NCBI GenBank assembly: GCA_032622095.1
Contig: CP136064.1
Coordinates: forward strand, 194,341,948 to 194,405,947
DNA: 64,000 bases
Direction: 5' to 3'
From: Siphonodentalium dalli
Taxonomy: Eukaryota > Mollusca > Scaphopoda > Gadilida > Siphonodentaliidae
Shown: positions 36,347-48,289 of the stretch, one piece after another
Layout of the letters: the number at the start of each line of letters is the position of its first letter
Position numbering within the stretch: the first letter of the stretch is position 1
Translations under genes and position numbers: made by a program
Notes under the pieces: generated by a model
Database searches by the model: none
Told to the model about the DNA's origin: nothing
The model's input: the letters and a program-made list of their open reading frames with translations, nothing else

Positions 36347-39300
36347 ACGTCAGTACGTATGGACAACCCAAAACAGTACGTCCATCTATAAAATGATAAA
36401 TGTATGTTTCATAGGAGTGCCTGTATTTCTGGCCAACTTGGGATATACGAATCACGATCACGCCAGTGCGTATGGACCGTATAGGACGGCGACATGTCAC
36501 TCTATGTCCAAAGGTTCGCTATTCCCAAGGTTCATTATACCGAAGTTTCGCTATTCCCAAGGTTCTCTATATTCCTCAATATTCAGAAGGTTTTTATAAC
36601 TTGTTATTTTGAAGTTTCATTCTATTATCTATATTCTAAAGTATTGAGAGGATTCTTTATCATAAGACACTTTTTATGAAGGAAATAACTTAAAGGTACT
36701 CAATCCGATAAGACGCTGCTAAATTACTCTTTCTTTGGCTTCGGTGGGAAAAAAATATTTGATTAGTGTCGAACCCACCCATCAAAGCTCAGACTCAGAG
36801 TAATTAGATATCGATCTTTGCAGTTTGCTATTTTAATTGTTTCTGGGCCTAATCGTGCCAGGACGAGGTCAAACGGGCGGTCTTCCAGATAAAGATGGAT
36901 AACTGTAAAATCGTGGTAATAATAACTACTTGGTATTAGAGTTGTCCATCTTTTCTGGTTAAATACGCCCAGAATAGCATACCTTCAGAATAGCGAACCT
37001 TCTTAATAAGAACCTTTGGAATAGCGACCCTTCGGAATATGGAACCTTCGGAATAATGAACCTGATCCTGTATGAAGAGCCCATGACACGTCCATCAATA
37101 AATGTATACATGTTTCAAGGGACTGTTTATATATACATATATAAGACTGGAGTAAAGTTGAGACCAACATGTCTTTGTTAATATTGGTGCTCAGATTTCA
37201 ACGAAATTTGGTGTGGTGACTCAGGGTGCCCTGGCAGAGTGTATAATGGCGTTAGTTTTTCTAAATTTTTATTTAAACAAATTTAAATAAATAAAAAAAA
37301 TATGAACTTATGTGAATATTTAGGTACAAATAAACCTATTTGCACGAGAATATGTTGCAGCACCAGATATAGAGGAATGTGGGAATGTGGGCCACAGTTA
37401 GACATGGGTCAGAGTGAGATATTGCCTCTAACATTTCTCTAATTTCCAGACCAATATCCATGGCGCCAGTCAAGAGATATTAGCCATATAGCACATGTTA
37501 CTATATTTCTTCAAAATGCAATCATCAGGTGAAGGTTGAATCTGGCCAAGCAACCAATTTTCAAGGCAAAATTATTTAATTTAATTTGTGCAATTTTAAA
37601 TGTACTCAATCCGAATTAACCCTCGCAGATTACTATTTCCTTGACTTCGGAGGTGAAAAATATTTGATTCAAGTCGAGGAACCCACAACATCAAAGCTCA
37701 GAGTGATCAGATACCGATTTTTAAAATCTATCATTTTAATTTTACGTGGCCCAGCAAACAGCAGACGAGAATACTTTCTCTGACCAAATTGCAGATGGAG
37801 ATGGATAACTCTAAAATCAACTTGTTTTTTTTTTTTTTTTGTGTGTCAGATGTTTGACAAACCAGCAATATTCGTTGAGCAAAAAGTTGATAAATTACAG
37901 GTTTTTGTCAATTTTATGCCATAATTGACTGCAGTTAGCATTATTTTCGAGCAATTAATTCTGTCAACTGAAGCGGCATTTCAAAAAATCTTCTTGTTGT
38001 TGGAATCTGATGATATGGGGACTATTGATTCGGATTGAGGACCTTCAAGGGAAAAATATCTTTATTGGATAAATTTACATATAATACTGAATACATTTTT
38101 ATGAAAACGGTGATTTATTGCATATTTCACATAGCCACATCTGATTTATTTATAGAGGTTTATGTATGCTTGACTTTCAGCGATTTACATGGATGGGACA
38201 CAATGACTCAATGAGACATAATTTATGGCCCTGGTAGGATCCAACTTCAGTAGATGACAGGCACTTCGAAAAGGAATGAGATAATTTGCCAAATGACTAT
38301 TGTTTTGGGGCTAAATAATTTAGATCAAACAAACTGATGTCATTGTGCAATAGTGGTATGTTCGGTGTGTTTCCTATACGATTACTACTTAGGGGTGACC
38401 CCTTCTGTGAAGTAGATGATGAGAAACAAGTATTAAGGGTGGTCCCAGCTCGAGATTGCATGCTTGTTCATGACTTTTGTGAGCTTATATCGTACTCTCA
38501 GATGTCTAATCATTGTGATGGTCAATAATAGTGATAGCGGAGACTGAAATTAACAATATTGATGGAAATTTAATTCTATTTAATTCTATTTCAATTTAAT
38601 TCTATATATATGTCTCTATGCGAAAAAACTTAATGATCGTTGAGAATTTTATCTGAAATTACTAATCATGCGGCACATGCTGACACTATTGTTAGGCATC
38701 TGATAGTATATAAACATTTTAATAATTGCCCAGGAGGAATGACATTAGTATGAGGGACGCAAAGGAAAATCCACCACAAAGTCATTTAAATCTTGCCATT
38801 TCAAAGTTGGATCTTCACATTCTATGACACACATTATTAATGAAAGGTACTTCATAATTTATTAACTGTACTAGTTACTTCCCTATCGCAACAGCAAAAA
38901 CTTTGTACTGGTGGAATATATCATTCTTGATGGGCATACTAGTAGATACATATATATTCATGGCATGGTCTGAGAAAATGCTACTAGATTAAACATTTAT
39001 ATGATTGCCTCATTAGTCATGTACATGTATAACAAGAAGGTCGTGACAGTTCAACTAAGTTGGCCTGGAATTATTATATTTAGCATACATATTATTCCAA
39101 TCCCAATGTGCCAAGTCGACAATAGCAAGTACGCAGGGTTATATTTAATAATTTTTCCACAAATAGCCACTAGTTAATATATATATGCTAGCCATGCTGG
39201 TCAAGTTCCCGCTTAATGCTTAAGGTTTAAATCCAGAACACAGTGTTAAAATCATGAATTATTTAATATGTGAGAATGCTAAAACTAATCACCGTGCATT

Positions 39301-40759
39301 ATAATTATTATATTTAACTTGATGTGTCCATCACAGGAAACAGAATTCATACACACAGATGGAATTTGGAAAGTTGGCCCAGAAGCATATCCTCTCACCA
39401 GTCACTGCATGAACTCTGCAGTGTGCCGAGACCAAGTGGGATTGGGAGATGTTCTTCTTTTCCTTCACTCAACAAGAAGATAAACGACTCACTTTGTTGT
39501 CACCAATTCACTGGGCTTCACATGTTTGTTACATCTGTGTGTTGACTGCTCTGTAGTGTAGATGGCTAGAATTGAATTTTGACCTGAGTCACATTCACAG
39601 TGAGTGGGTGAGGCTGAGCCTGAATTCGTTGATAACTAAATTTACTAATCTGTAATAACTAAATTGACTAATACAATCCTAATATTATTAGATTAGAAGG
39701 CCACATGACCGCTTTCATCGAATACTGCTTCCACAAGTTCCAGCTACGTGCTACGTTCAACGGTTCATGACTGAACTATACTGTCTATACTGAGTAAATG
39801 AGTAAATCAGTCAGCTCTAAAATGTTCATTTTCTGATTTCCTTGACCCAAGTTGAGGCTTGACCTGACAGTGTTAGATATTAACAATTAAATTTACTATT
39901 TAGAGAAGTAGTTAGTTAATACTATAATAATAGACTGAACAATTTGCCGCTTGCAGTTGCAACTCTAAGTCTAACCACTAAACCAGTCCAGGTGAAAACA
40001 GACTTAAAATTGAACAATAACAGAACAAGTCAAATCGCCGTGGTGATCAGTCTGCACAGACCAGTCCACATTTCACTCCAGTGATTCGTCATTCGTCATT
40101 GAGTTTCTTTCCGACTGACTGATTTTCACTTTTAAACTTCCAAGTTCAAAACAAGTTCTAGTGTTGTTGTTATTCTTCTTCTTTTGACTGCTTTGACTCT
40201 AAAGTCATTCCAGTAATGGGCTCGTTGTGCTATCTTCGCTTGTGCTTTCTCGTTTGTTCTTAACGCTTACGTGCTGTGATACCGCTGTACATTTAAAATA
40301 CGAGCGATAACAATAACAAGCAATTCAATTTCAAATTTCGCAAATAAGAGAGCGCCACCATTTTGTAAAGAAATTACGTCATCATTTTCAACGTTGCTAT
40401 GGCCTGCCAGGGGACGTAATTTTCAAACTTTAACGGTACGGAATCTGGCGAGGTTTGCCGAATGCTATGCGCCCGTGTCAGCTAAATCCACATTAAGCAT
40501 TTAATTTTGAATAAGGTTGATTTTGTGTTTCAAATTTAATAGTGTTGCTATGGGGAGGCTGATCGAAGACGAAAAATAAATTCGTTTTTATTAATTTGTC
40601 AATTCTATTCCAACATGGCGGCCACCATAGGGCCCATAGGTCTGAATCGCCCGGATGTAAAAACTAATTTTTCATGTTGATGGGGTATATAAATTACTGA
40701 CGTCACAACTATACTTGCGTCGCTTACGCAATACCGTAAAACAACCCTTTTGGGTTGTG
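36347..40759. other. 4.4-kb segment splitting a LINE; nature unknown
   Basis: Left of it the LINE reads to DKSNM (ATGATT, 36341-36346). Right of it the frame resumes as ILNDYFCSMSTLDD (ATAATC, 40760-40765). The near-match ATGATT/ATAATC could be a target duplication. The first part (to 37405) belongs to duplicated unit 2 and includes the inverted TTCGCTATTCC arrays (about 36506-37061). The remainder (37406-40759) is AT-rich, apparently single-copy in this window and without a clear gene. A diverged relative of the array core lies at 37595-37815, a T run at about 37826-37842, and possible exon-like sequence at 39337-39483. Confidence 0.4.
39337..39483 (+). other. Possible terminal exon, unrecognised
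   Basis: A plausible acceptor (TGATGTGTCCATCACAG) precedes a 48-codon frame. It opens ETEFIHTDGIWKVGPEAYPL, includes a stretch with three Cys, and ends at TAA 39481-39483. The base composition is higher in GC than the flanks. I recognise no family, and no partner exon is found within a few kb, so this could be chance or a fragment of an old gene. Confidence 0.2.
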
Positions 40760-41790
40760 ATAATCCTTAATGATTATTTTTGTTCCATGTCGACACTGGA
40801 CGATTCTAATACTCAAATACCCATTCATATGCCCATAACAGATGCAAATATTGACCACATAGCTGTCAATGAAGTAGATATACAAGACATACTTTCACAC
40901 CTCCAAACAGACAAGTCAAGAGGTTACGATGATATTAGCCCTAGAGTCCTGAAAAACTGTCCTAGTCTCAGTCGACCATTATTCATCCTCTTCAAGATAT
41001 TCATGAATGAATCATTTTTCCCTCCCTAGTGGAAGCGTGCTAATGTTGTACCTATCCATAAAAAAGGAAACCGATCGGACCCGGGAAATTACAGACCCAT
41101 ATTCCTACTTAGCTGCTTAGGAAAATTATACGAAAAATGTATCGTTAATATCTCCTAAACTACATTAAAACAAATGATATCCTAACTAAATTTCAATCTG
41201 GATTTTTGCCGGCGGACTCTACAACTAACCAACTTTGTGAAATTTATCATGTAATCAGCGAAATTCTCGATAGAGAACAAGATCTACGCATACTATTCTT
41301 CGACATAAGTAACGCGTTCGATAAACTGGACTGACTAGATCTGTTGGTAATGATAAATTATTGGAAGAAATCGGCTGGGAACAACTGAAAACGCGACGTG
41401 ACAAAGCCAAGCTATTTCTTTTCCACAAAATGATTAAAGGAACCGTGCCACAATATCTAAAGAATATCGTCCCTCCCCGAGTATTTGAAGCCTCGGACAA
41501 AGAAACCCGAAATGCAAATGAATCCCGTTTACCGAAATATAACAGCGAGTCTCATCGCAAATCATTTATCCTATAGCTATATAGCAACGGCAAGAAACTG
41601 GAACACACTTGATCCAAACTTGCAAAATACAGAAGATCCACATGAATTTAAGCAATTGATAAACTCAAATAGTGCACAGATTCAACATGCACGATTAAGA
41701 GCTAAATGCAGTGATTTAAATGCCCACAAACTGGAAAACCATATATCCGACACAAACCTCTGTATGTGTGGTCAGGGGTCAATTCTATGA
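40760..41790 (+). pseudogene. CR1-like LINE, 3' half of ORF2 with deleted catalytic core
   Basis: Reading through frameshifts gives the reverse transcriptase start (SRGYDDISPRVLKNC, about 40917), WKRANVVPIHKKGN (about 41031), and motif A as FFDISNAFDK (about 41299). It then jumps near 41345 to the region after the palm (LFLFHKMIKGTVPQYL). The segment with the Y/F-A-D-D box is therefore missing. The C-terminal zinc-cluster start (CMCGQGS) ends the frame at 41790. It appears to be the continuation of the LINE at 34639-36346. Confidence 0.75.
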
Positions 41791-41812
41791 ACAATTTTAT
41801 ACCTGTAAATAG

Positions 41813-41829
41813 ATAGATAGATAGATAGT
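41813..41829. repeat. (GATA)n microsatellite
   Basis: About four GATA units directly downstream of the LINE relic. Confidence 0.8.
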
Positions 41830-42784
41830 TTAATTTAACTCAGATCGTCATAGAATAGACATAATTGAGACATAATTAGTACAGAATGTTCAATGCAGTA
41901 GAATGTTGCGCATGCGATACAATTTAAGTAGAGGGGGCAGACTAACTCGAAAGATATATAAACATATGGTAATATCGAGGGTGGGTGGGTTGGGGTGGTC
42001 AATGGCGGGGGTCGTGTGAGGTGGTAAAGAATTATGAGATAAGCCGGTAAATTTTGCCTCAGGGGGGTCCCATGATGCGCTGGGCTTCGCGCAAATAGTA
42101 TTTATTAATTTGTAATTACAAATTTGTGTTAACTATCACAGTGGTTTCATAGTACAGGGAAAATTTAGCCGTATTATTGTAATACCTTAGACTGGGCGAG
42201 GGGTGAAACCCCTAAAACGTAGAAAAAATTAACTCACCACTATGCTCCCATTCACCCGTTATCAGTGTTATCTGAATACCAGTTCAAATTAGACGGACAT
42301 GCATATAGAGCTAAAATAACTGACAACAATTCCTATGGGAAAGTTACAATGCGTGCTATTATTTTGTGATTAGTGATATCACCGGTACTATGAAACGATG
42401 AGCTAACAAAATCTGGCAAATTCCACAAAGATCTACTGTTGATTATTGTAGATTGCTTACGGGCAAACCGTTACCTGTGAGCGATTCACAATATATTGAA
42501 TCACGGCAAGCCCAAGTTACAAAAGAATTAACCAATCATAAGTTGAGAGGTGATCGCTTATCAGAGCTATCCAATCGGTACACGGATTGCTAAGTTGATG
42601 ACCACTTGTCTGCGCAAAGTTAACTTATAAACTGTTCGTTTGTAGAGTGTGTATGTAAGTACAAGTCAGTGTAATATCGAGTACTACAACCAATTTGGTA
42701 TCATTGTTTTCACAAATTACAACCATTCAGTTTGTGAAAACAAAATATTATTTTTATGGTATAACATTATCTATATTGTGCCCA
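41830..42784. other. Gap, no gene recognised
   Basis: AT-rich with a GT-rich patch (GGTGGGTGGGTTGGGGTGG near 41981). No convincing frame and no repeat shared with other parts of the window. Confidence 0.4.
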
Positions 42785-43035
42785 TCCTATGATTTCAAAC
42801 TGATCCGCTACTCTATCATAACACATCGAGGCAGGAACGTGGCTCCATTTTATCAGGGGTGTACATCACAGTATCGAAGCAGGGCCGTGCTAAGGCTCTC
42901 GGTTATATGAGGGGTGGTCATTTTATAATTTCAAACTGCTCCGATATCTTATAATATATCGAGATAGGGACGTGGCTATATGGGCTCCGTTTGGTGATGA
43001 GGTGTCCATCCTATAATTTCAATATGCACCATTTG
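42785..43035. repeat. Short imperfect tandem repeat
   Basis: CATCCTATGATTTCAAACTG, CATTTTATAATTTCAAACTG and CATCCTATAATTTCAA start near 42783, 42919 and 43008. The first two are followed by TCGAG-AGG-ACGTGGCT. Unit lengths are about 90-135 bp. Confidence 0.55.
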
Positions 43036-43119
43036 AATAAAAAAAATGCCTATAAATTCCACATAGCGATGGAATCGTATATCAAGAGGCGAGTATTTTA
43101 ATTTTTCTACGCTGATAAC

Positions 43120-43405
43120 AAAAGTTAGTCAATATGACTAACATATGTTAGTCAAACGTTTTTCCCCAGGTTGACTAACTTAGTTCAGCCAACATAACAG
43201 GCATAACATTAGTCAAAATTACTATGGTGATGTTAGTCATAACGACTAAGTAATGGGGATTCAAAACGACTAATTAGTCAAAATGGCCAGGATTTAGTCA
43301 TAACTTTTCTTAGTCACTGGGAAGGCGAAAATCTAAGTTGCGGAATTATGTGCAAAGTTACTAAAAATGTTTGTGACCAACACTAAGTTAGTCATATTTA
43401 GTCAA
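43120..43405. repeat. Cluster of TTAGTCA/TGACTAA motifs
   Basis: About eleven copies of TTAGTCA in both orientations within 285 bp, plus two CGACTAA. The strongest group reads GTTAGTCAATATGACTAAC near 43124-43142. The copies have irregular spacing and differing flanks. It is followed by a run of about 18 G at 43420-43437. The motif is close to the AP-1/CNC-type core TGA(C/G)TCA but not identical. Confidence 0.6.
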
Positions 43406-43456
43406 AATGTCCAACCCAATGGGGGGGGGGGGGGGGGATGGACGACTTAATGTTGG

Positions 43457-46400
43457 TTTAAACATATTTATTGTAACTCAGTTTACAAGGGATTGGGGGA
43501 CAAGTTATAACAACTTAAGGTGGCCCCTCTCCCGACAATATTTACACAAATGTTTAAACAAGATGATTAACAGATATAATGTACATGTAATAATAAGAAT
43601 GTTGATGATGATGTCTGGTGATTGATGTTATACCGGTCCTGAGGTCCTCTCCTGTAGTTATCATGCCATGCCGTGCCGTAAGTTGTTTACGATTTTTATT
43701 CGTTAAGTGAAACGTTTACTTTCTGTTATATATTTTTGTACAATGTAAAAGAGTAGCTGGTTTCGATGCTGTGGAATGCTTGGGGCGCCTCGGAGGAAGT
43801 GGTTTACGTCTACTATTGTGAAAGCATACTCATCTAGTCTATCATACAATTTAGTTCTTTGCGGTCGGAACAACGGACATTCGAAAAAGAAGTGAAAGGC
43901 ATCCTCGATCTCTGTGCCACAACTACACACCGGGCTTTCGGCTATAAAGTTATCATACATATAAGCGAAGTTCACTGCAACCGTTGCGAATTTTAGAATG
44001 AATTATATTTTCTTTCCGACTCCCAGTTTGAAAATAAGGAGGTGGTTTTAGGGTCAAATCTATAAAACTAAGATTGACCTTAAATTCTTTTAGGTTAAAC
44101 GTATCAGTTACGATAATTGGAAGCTTATTCCATGATTGTGTCATAAAGGGTAGGAAGGATTTTTTTAAATGTTCTGTGTGACAGAAGTAACAATAAAAGT
44201 TTCCAGGGTTCCGCTTTGAGTATCTCGAGACATTGCCAGCACGAGGAGGTAAGATAGTTGATAAGTAGTTGGGTGCAAGGTTGTTAGTAATTTTATATAT
44301 GTAATGTAACTGATGATGTTCGCGTCTATTACTGAGCGATTTCTAGGAGTAGGTCTTTATCGGATACCGATCGGTTTAGTCCCGTTACAATTCTGGCAGC
44401 TTCTTTATGAAGTCTTTCAAGTTTATCAGTCAAGTATTTTGGTGCGTTCGCCCAGACAATATCAGAATAGTCCATTATAGGCAAAATATAAGTATTGTAG
44501 ATTTTTTCAAGCGTCTTTCTGTCGATACTGTATTTAAATTTTCTGAGTTGGGATAGTCTCCCTGATACTCGTCGACAGATATTTTCAATGTGATCATTCC
44601 AATTCAAATTTGCTTGGATATCGAGACCGAGGTGTCTATGCGATTTAATGAAGGTTATTTCTTGGTTTTCGAAAAATAGTTTTGGGGCCTGGTCTTTGTT
44701 AGTTAGGGAAAATGACATAGCTTTGGTCTTTGCTGGGTTAAAGTTTACAAGCCAGTTGTTGGCCCATTGTGATACGATTTCGAGATCATTGTTGAGTTGT
44801 CTAGCTAGGGATTGTAGGTCATAGTGAGAAGCAGTGATGCAGGTGTCGTCGGCGTACATTCGAGCTTTAGAGCAGAGATTGTTGGGCAGATCGTTTATAT
44901 AAATTAAGAAGAGAAAAGGCCCCATTATGGACCCTTGGGGCACTCCGGATGGTATAATTTCAAATTTAGAGTAAGTATTGTTTACCAGGACTCTTTGTCG
45001 TCTATTAACTAAGTAATCTTGAAACCAGTTCAAAAGTTTTCCTGCAATCCCATATTGCTGCAATTTATATATTAGCCCCCATCCCAGACCCTTTCGAATG
45101 CTTTCGAAATATCAAAAAATATGGAACACGTGTACAGACCTTTATCTAGGTTCTGGCATAGGTGGTGATATATATCAATTCGTTGATAAACTGTACTGTG
45201 ACCGGCCATGCATGAAGCCGGATTGATGCTCGTAAATAAGATTATTTTCATTAAAAAAAGTGGAAACATATTTTAGGACCAATCTTTCAAATACTTTGGC
45301 CAGACAAGGTAACAATGAAATCGGCCTGTAATTGGCACTATCAGCGGGGTCCCCTTTTTTAAAGATTGGTATAACATTTGCATTTTTCCAAGAAGACGGG
45401 AATATTCCAACCTCCAGAGATTTTTTAAATAGTAATGACAACGGTAAAGCAATCTGCTGTGCAGTACAGCGTAACATTTTAGCACTTATGTCATCATGTC
45501 CATGTGCCTTATTTGTTTTCAAAGTTAGTATAACATCAATTACCTCTTGCATTTCGAAAGGAATTTCAGTCAGTATATTCTGTGTTTTAGAGGTCAACGG
45601 GGGTAATGATTTTCTTGAATCATCAAGTGAGGAATTTAAAATGAATCTTTTGTTTAGAATTTGTGCATTTTCAAAATCGTTAATTTCATATGATTTAGAA
45701 TCCATTTTTACCCCACCTTCTAGGCTATACAGCGGGGGAATTAATGTTGTCTTTTTCTTGTTGAGGAGGTAATTAATTAATTGCCCGTAGTCTTTTGAAT
45801 CAGATGTACTAATGCTTTCTTCTAAATTTTCATTAAATTGTGCCTTAGCATATTTCTTCATGTTATTGATATGATTTCGACATTGTTTAAATTTTTTCCA
45901 TGTTTCTGTGGTATTTTTTTTAATAGCAATCGATCTCAACCTGTCTCTTCGTCTTATCTGTCTGCGGATTTCTGAATTAAACCATGGTTTATCATTTGTT
46001 CGGATGGTGACATGTTTAAATGGGATACATTTGTACATAATATCGAGAAATGTTTTAGTGAACAGTTCTGCAGCTTCATTTAATTCAAGGGGGAGAAGAA
46101 GATTATTCCATTTCAGGTCGTTTATCAGATTACCAGCCCTTTCGAAGTCAGCGTGTTTATAGTCCCAGATTTGTCTTTTAAAAGAGGATGTGCGAGTATT
46201 ATCATAACAGAGGGTCGCATAGACACCGTAATGGTCAGAAATTTCCAAATCTATGGTATCAGCATCTTGCAGATTAAAATCGCCGTTAATAATTATAGGG
46301 TCCAATAGTGTTTGAGAACTTTGAGTAACTCTTGTTGGGGACGTGACTACGTTTTTGAGGGTGTAAAAGTTGATTATATCATTTAATTTTGAGGCCGGAT

Positions 46401-47260
46401 CAAGGAGATTTGAATTGTAATCCCCGGTTAGTATAATGTTTTCAGTTATGTCTAATGCATCATGAATAGATGTTTCCAATAATTCCCAATAACTCGGGTG
46501 ACAGTATTGATCAGATCTGTAAGACAACCCGAACAGGAATAGTCGCGATTTTGAACATATTTCGAACCAAATTATTGAGGAATCAAACTCCAGATCATGT
46601 CTTCTACGATATATTAGATGCTCTGCAAAATATATACAAATTCCACCTCCTTCTGAATTTCTGTCTTCTCTTATTGGGCTACAATAACCAGTAATTTCTA
46701 GTTTTTCTGAGGAAAAAGAGGGATCTAAGTGAGTTTCAGTGAAAGCTAAGATATCGTAATCAGTGATAAAATCTACTATTTTTTCGAGTTTGTGGCGTAT
46801 GCTTCGTATTTTCTGGTGGAATATAGTTATTGCTTTCGTTGATCTATCACAGACTGGCCCTGGGTTTCTTTCTACTCCAGCCCTTACCAGTAAAATTGCT
46901 AATATAATGCCCAGTAGAAATTGGTGAATTTTCATTTTCCATCTTTGATGATTACTTGTGCTTATTTTTGATGTTTTCGGCAAGTGGGCACTCTTTTTAA
47001 GATCAAAACGTCCAATTGATACACGGTACTGCTCAAGTGATATCGACATGATGGAAATAGAACTTGGCAATCACTGTAAGCGGGACCGTGTACGGACTGG
47101 ACACTTGATTTGTAGTCACTTAATGTTACAGCTGAAAAATCAGAAGCCAACCGGGGTAAACAATTACATTTCACAGAAATAGAAGTTTCGGATTGAGGGG
47201 TGGGGATACAGTTGGCGCACCGAAGAAAGCATCCTGCCACGTCACTGCATTTATGCTGTA
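43457..47260 (-). mobile_element. CR1-like LINE retrotransposon, nearly full length, inactive
   Basis: Minus-strand element with a 5' leader (about 47260-47071), one large ORF2 and a 3' UTR ending ACAATAAATATGTTTAAACC near 43457. Its tail matches those of the LINE ends at 49080 and 27080. There is no poly(A). The 5' limit is uncertain. A separate ORF1 is not evident in the window. Confidence 0.85.
43703..47070 (-). pseudogene. CR1-like LINE ORF2: 2A-like leader, endonuclease, reverse transcriptase
   Basis: The first frame runs 631 codons (47070-45175). An internal Met46 starts a hydrophobic segment (FLLGIILAILLV, 51-62) leading directly into GVERNPGP (65-72), a 2A-like ribosome-skipping motif. 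The endonuclease follows: TETHLD with Glu112, TGDYN (215-219) and SDH (278-280). The expected Asn of the first motif is Lys87 (HQKIRS). The reverse transcriptase has ANYRPISLLP, then a frameshift near 45210, FFDISKAFERVW, a second frameshift near 45080, PSGVPQGSIMGPF and MYADDT (about 44862-44845). Two more shifts (near 44330 and 43970) precede the C-terminal zinc cluster CSCGTEIEDAFHFFFEC. At least four frameshifts mean it is dead, although most motifs are still readable, so it is fairly young. Confidence 0.9.
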
Positions 47261-48285
47261 GTCATTTGTGAAAACTGTGTTTGCATCTTCGTATTCGTGT
47301 CCTTTCCGTGACCAAATGCATTCGCGTCGACGATCGAAACTCAAAGGATAATCCGCCCATGAACATGAGTATCATTTACCTCGCAATGCATTCTTGAGCG
47401 AAAAACAATACTCACATTAGGAACACGCGTAATTTTTATTGATTTGTCATTTATAAACTATAGTTGATCAAGACAACAACACCGAAATGCCTCTAACCAA
47501 ATACCAAAAGGCAGTATTTCTGGAAGAAGTTAACACAAGAAAAGACATACTATTTCATACTAGTTCATTAACGTTGTAACTTTCAATAAATTGGGTAATT
47601 TAATAGTTACAAGGAACACATACTGCTACCTCACATCCAAGCTGACACCCCCTAAGGTTTGACAATTTCTAAATATAGGCCATTTCAATCCAAACTTTTG
47701 ACCAAAGGAGGTAAATATGCAAATGTTGGCCTAAAACAAATACATACCCTCCAATAAATTGTTGGAAAAACAAAATAAGAGAACAAGTTCAACATATTGT
47801 TGTTATAAAATTTCCAATTCATGTTGTTTCAGGTATCAAATTTCCTACTGTTGAACGTGTTGATAAAATGTTTGGGGGGCGAGAAACATAACCCAACCCC
47901 CTTGTCGCGACGTCCCTGTGGGATGTACTTGAGATTTCCAGCTGACAAAAACATTTTCACACGGGGGTGATTCGACCCCTTGTCGCCACGTCCCTGCGTA
48001 TCATAGATGGGTATATTATCCTATTTAAGGGTGCAAAAACTGAAAATTTATGTTGAACACACAATACGAAGACGTTCTAATCACGTTCCTTAACGTTATT
48101 ACTTTCAATTAACTTTCATAGTACTCGAACATTCTTTGTGATTGGGAGATATTTGTAAATACAAAGAACACGTACTATTTGTGATTTATGTTTGTAATCG
48201 TAGGTTCATAGTATTAGCGGAATGATAAATTGTTATTTCTTGCAAACAATTGTAGATTCTTACAAAGAAAACGCTTCATAGTATT
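47261..48285. other. Gap, no gene recognised
   Basis: AT-rich. The sequence CCCCTTGTCGCSACGTCCCTG occurs twice in direct orientation, near 47900 and 47977. There are also weak internal repeats such as TTAACGTTRTWACTTTCAAT (near 47569 and 48091). No coding signal. Confidence 0.4.
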
Positions 48286-48289
48286 GACC

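Larger units (their letters stand above)
28464..37405. repeat. Tandem segmental duplication, unit 2 (8.94 kb)
   Basis: Near-identical copy of 19500-28459 in direct orientation. It ends at CCACAGTTAGACAT, after which the sequence becomes unique. Differences from unit 1 are few and lie mostly outside the gene. Such high identity means either a very young duplication, recent conversion, or an assembly duplication of one locus. Confidence 0.95.

Noticed and set aside
45332-46162. Plus-strand frames opposite the CR1-like LINE
   Set aside because: They are antisense to endonuclease and reverse transcriptase motifs; shadows.
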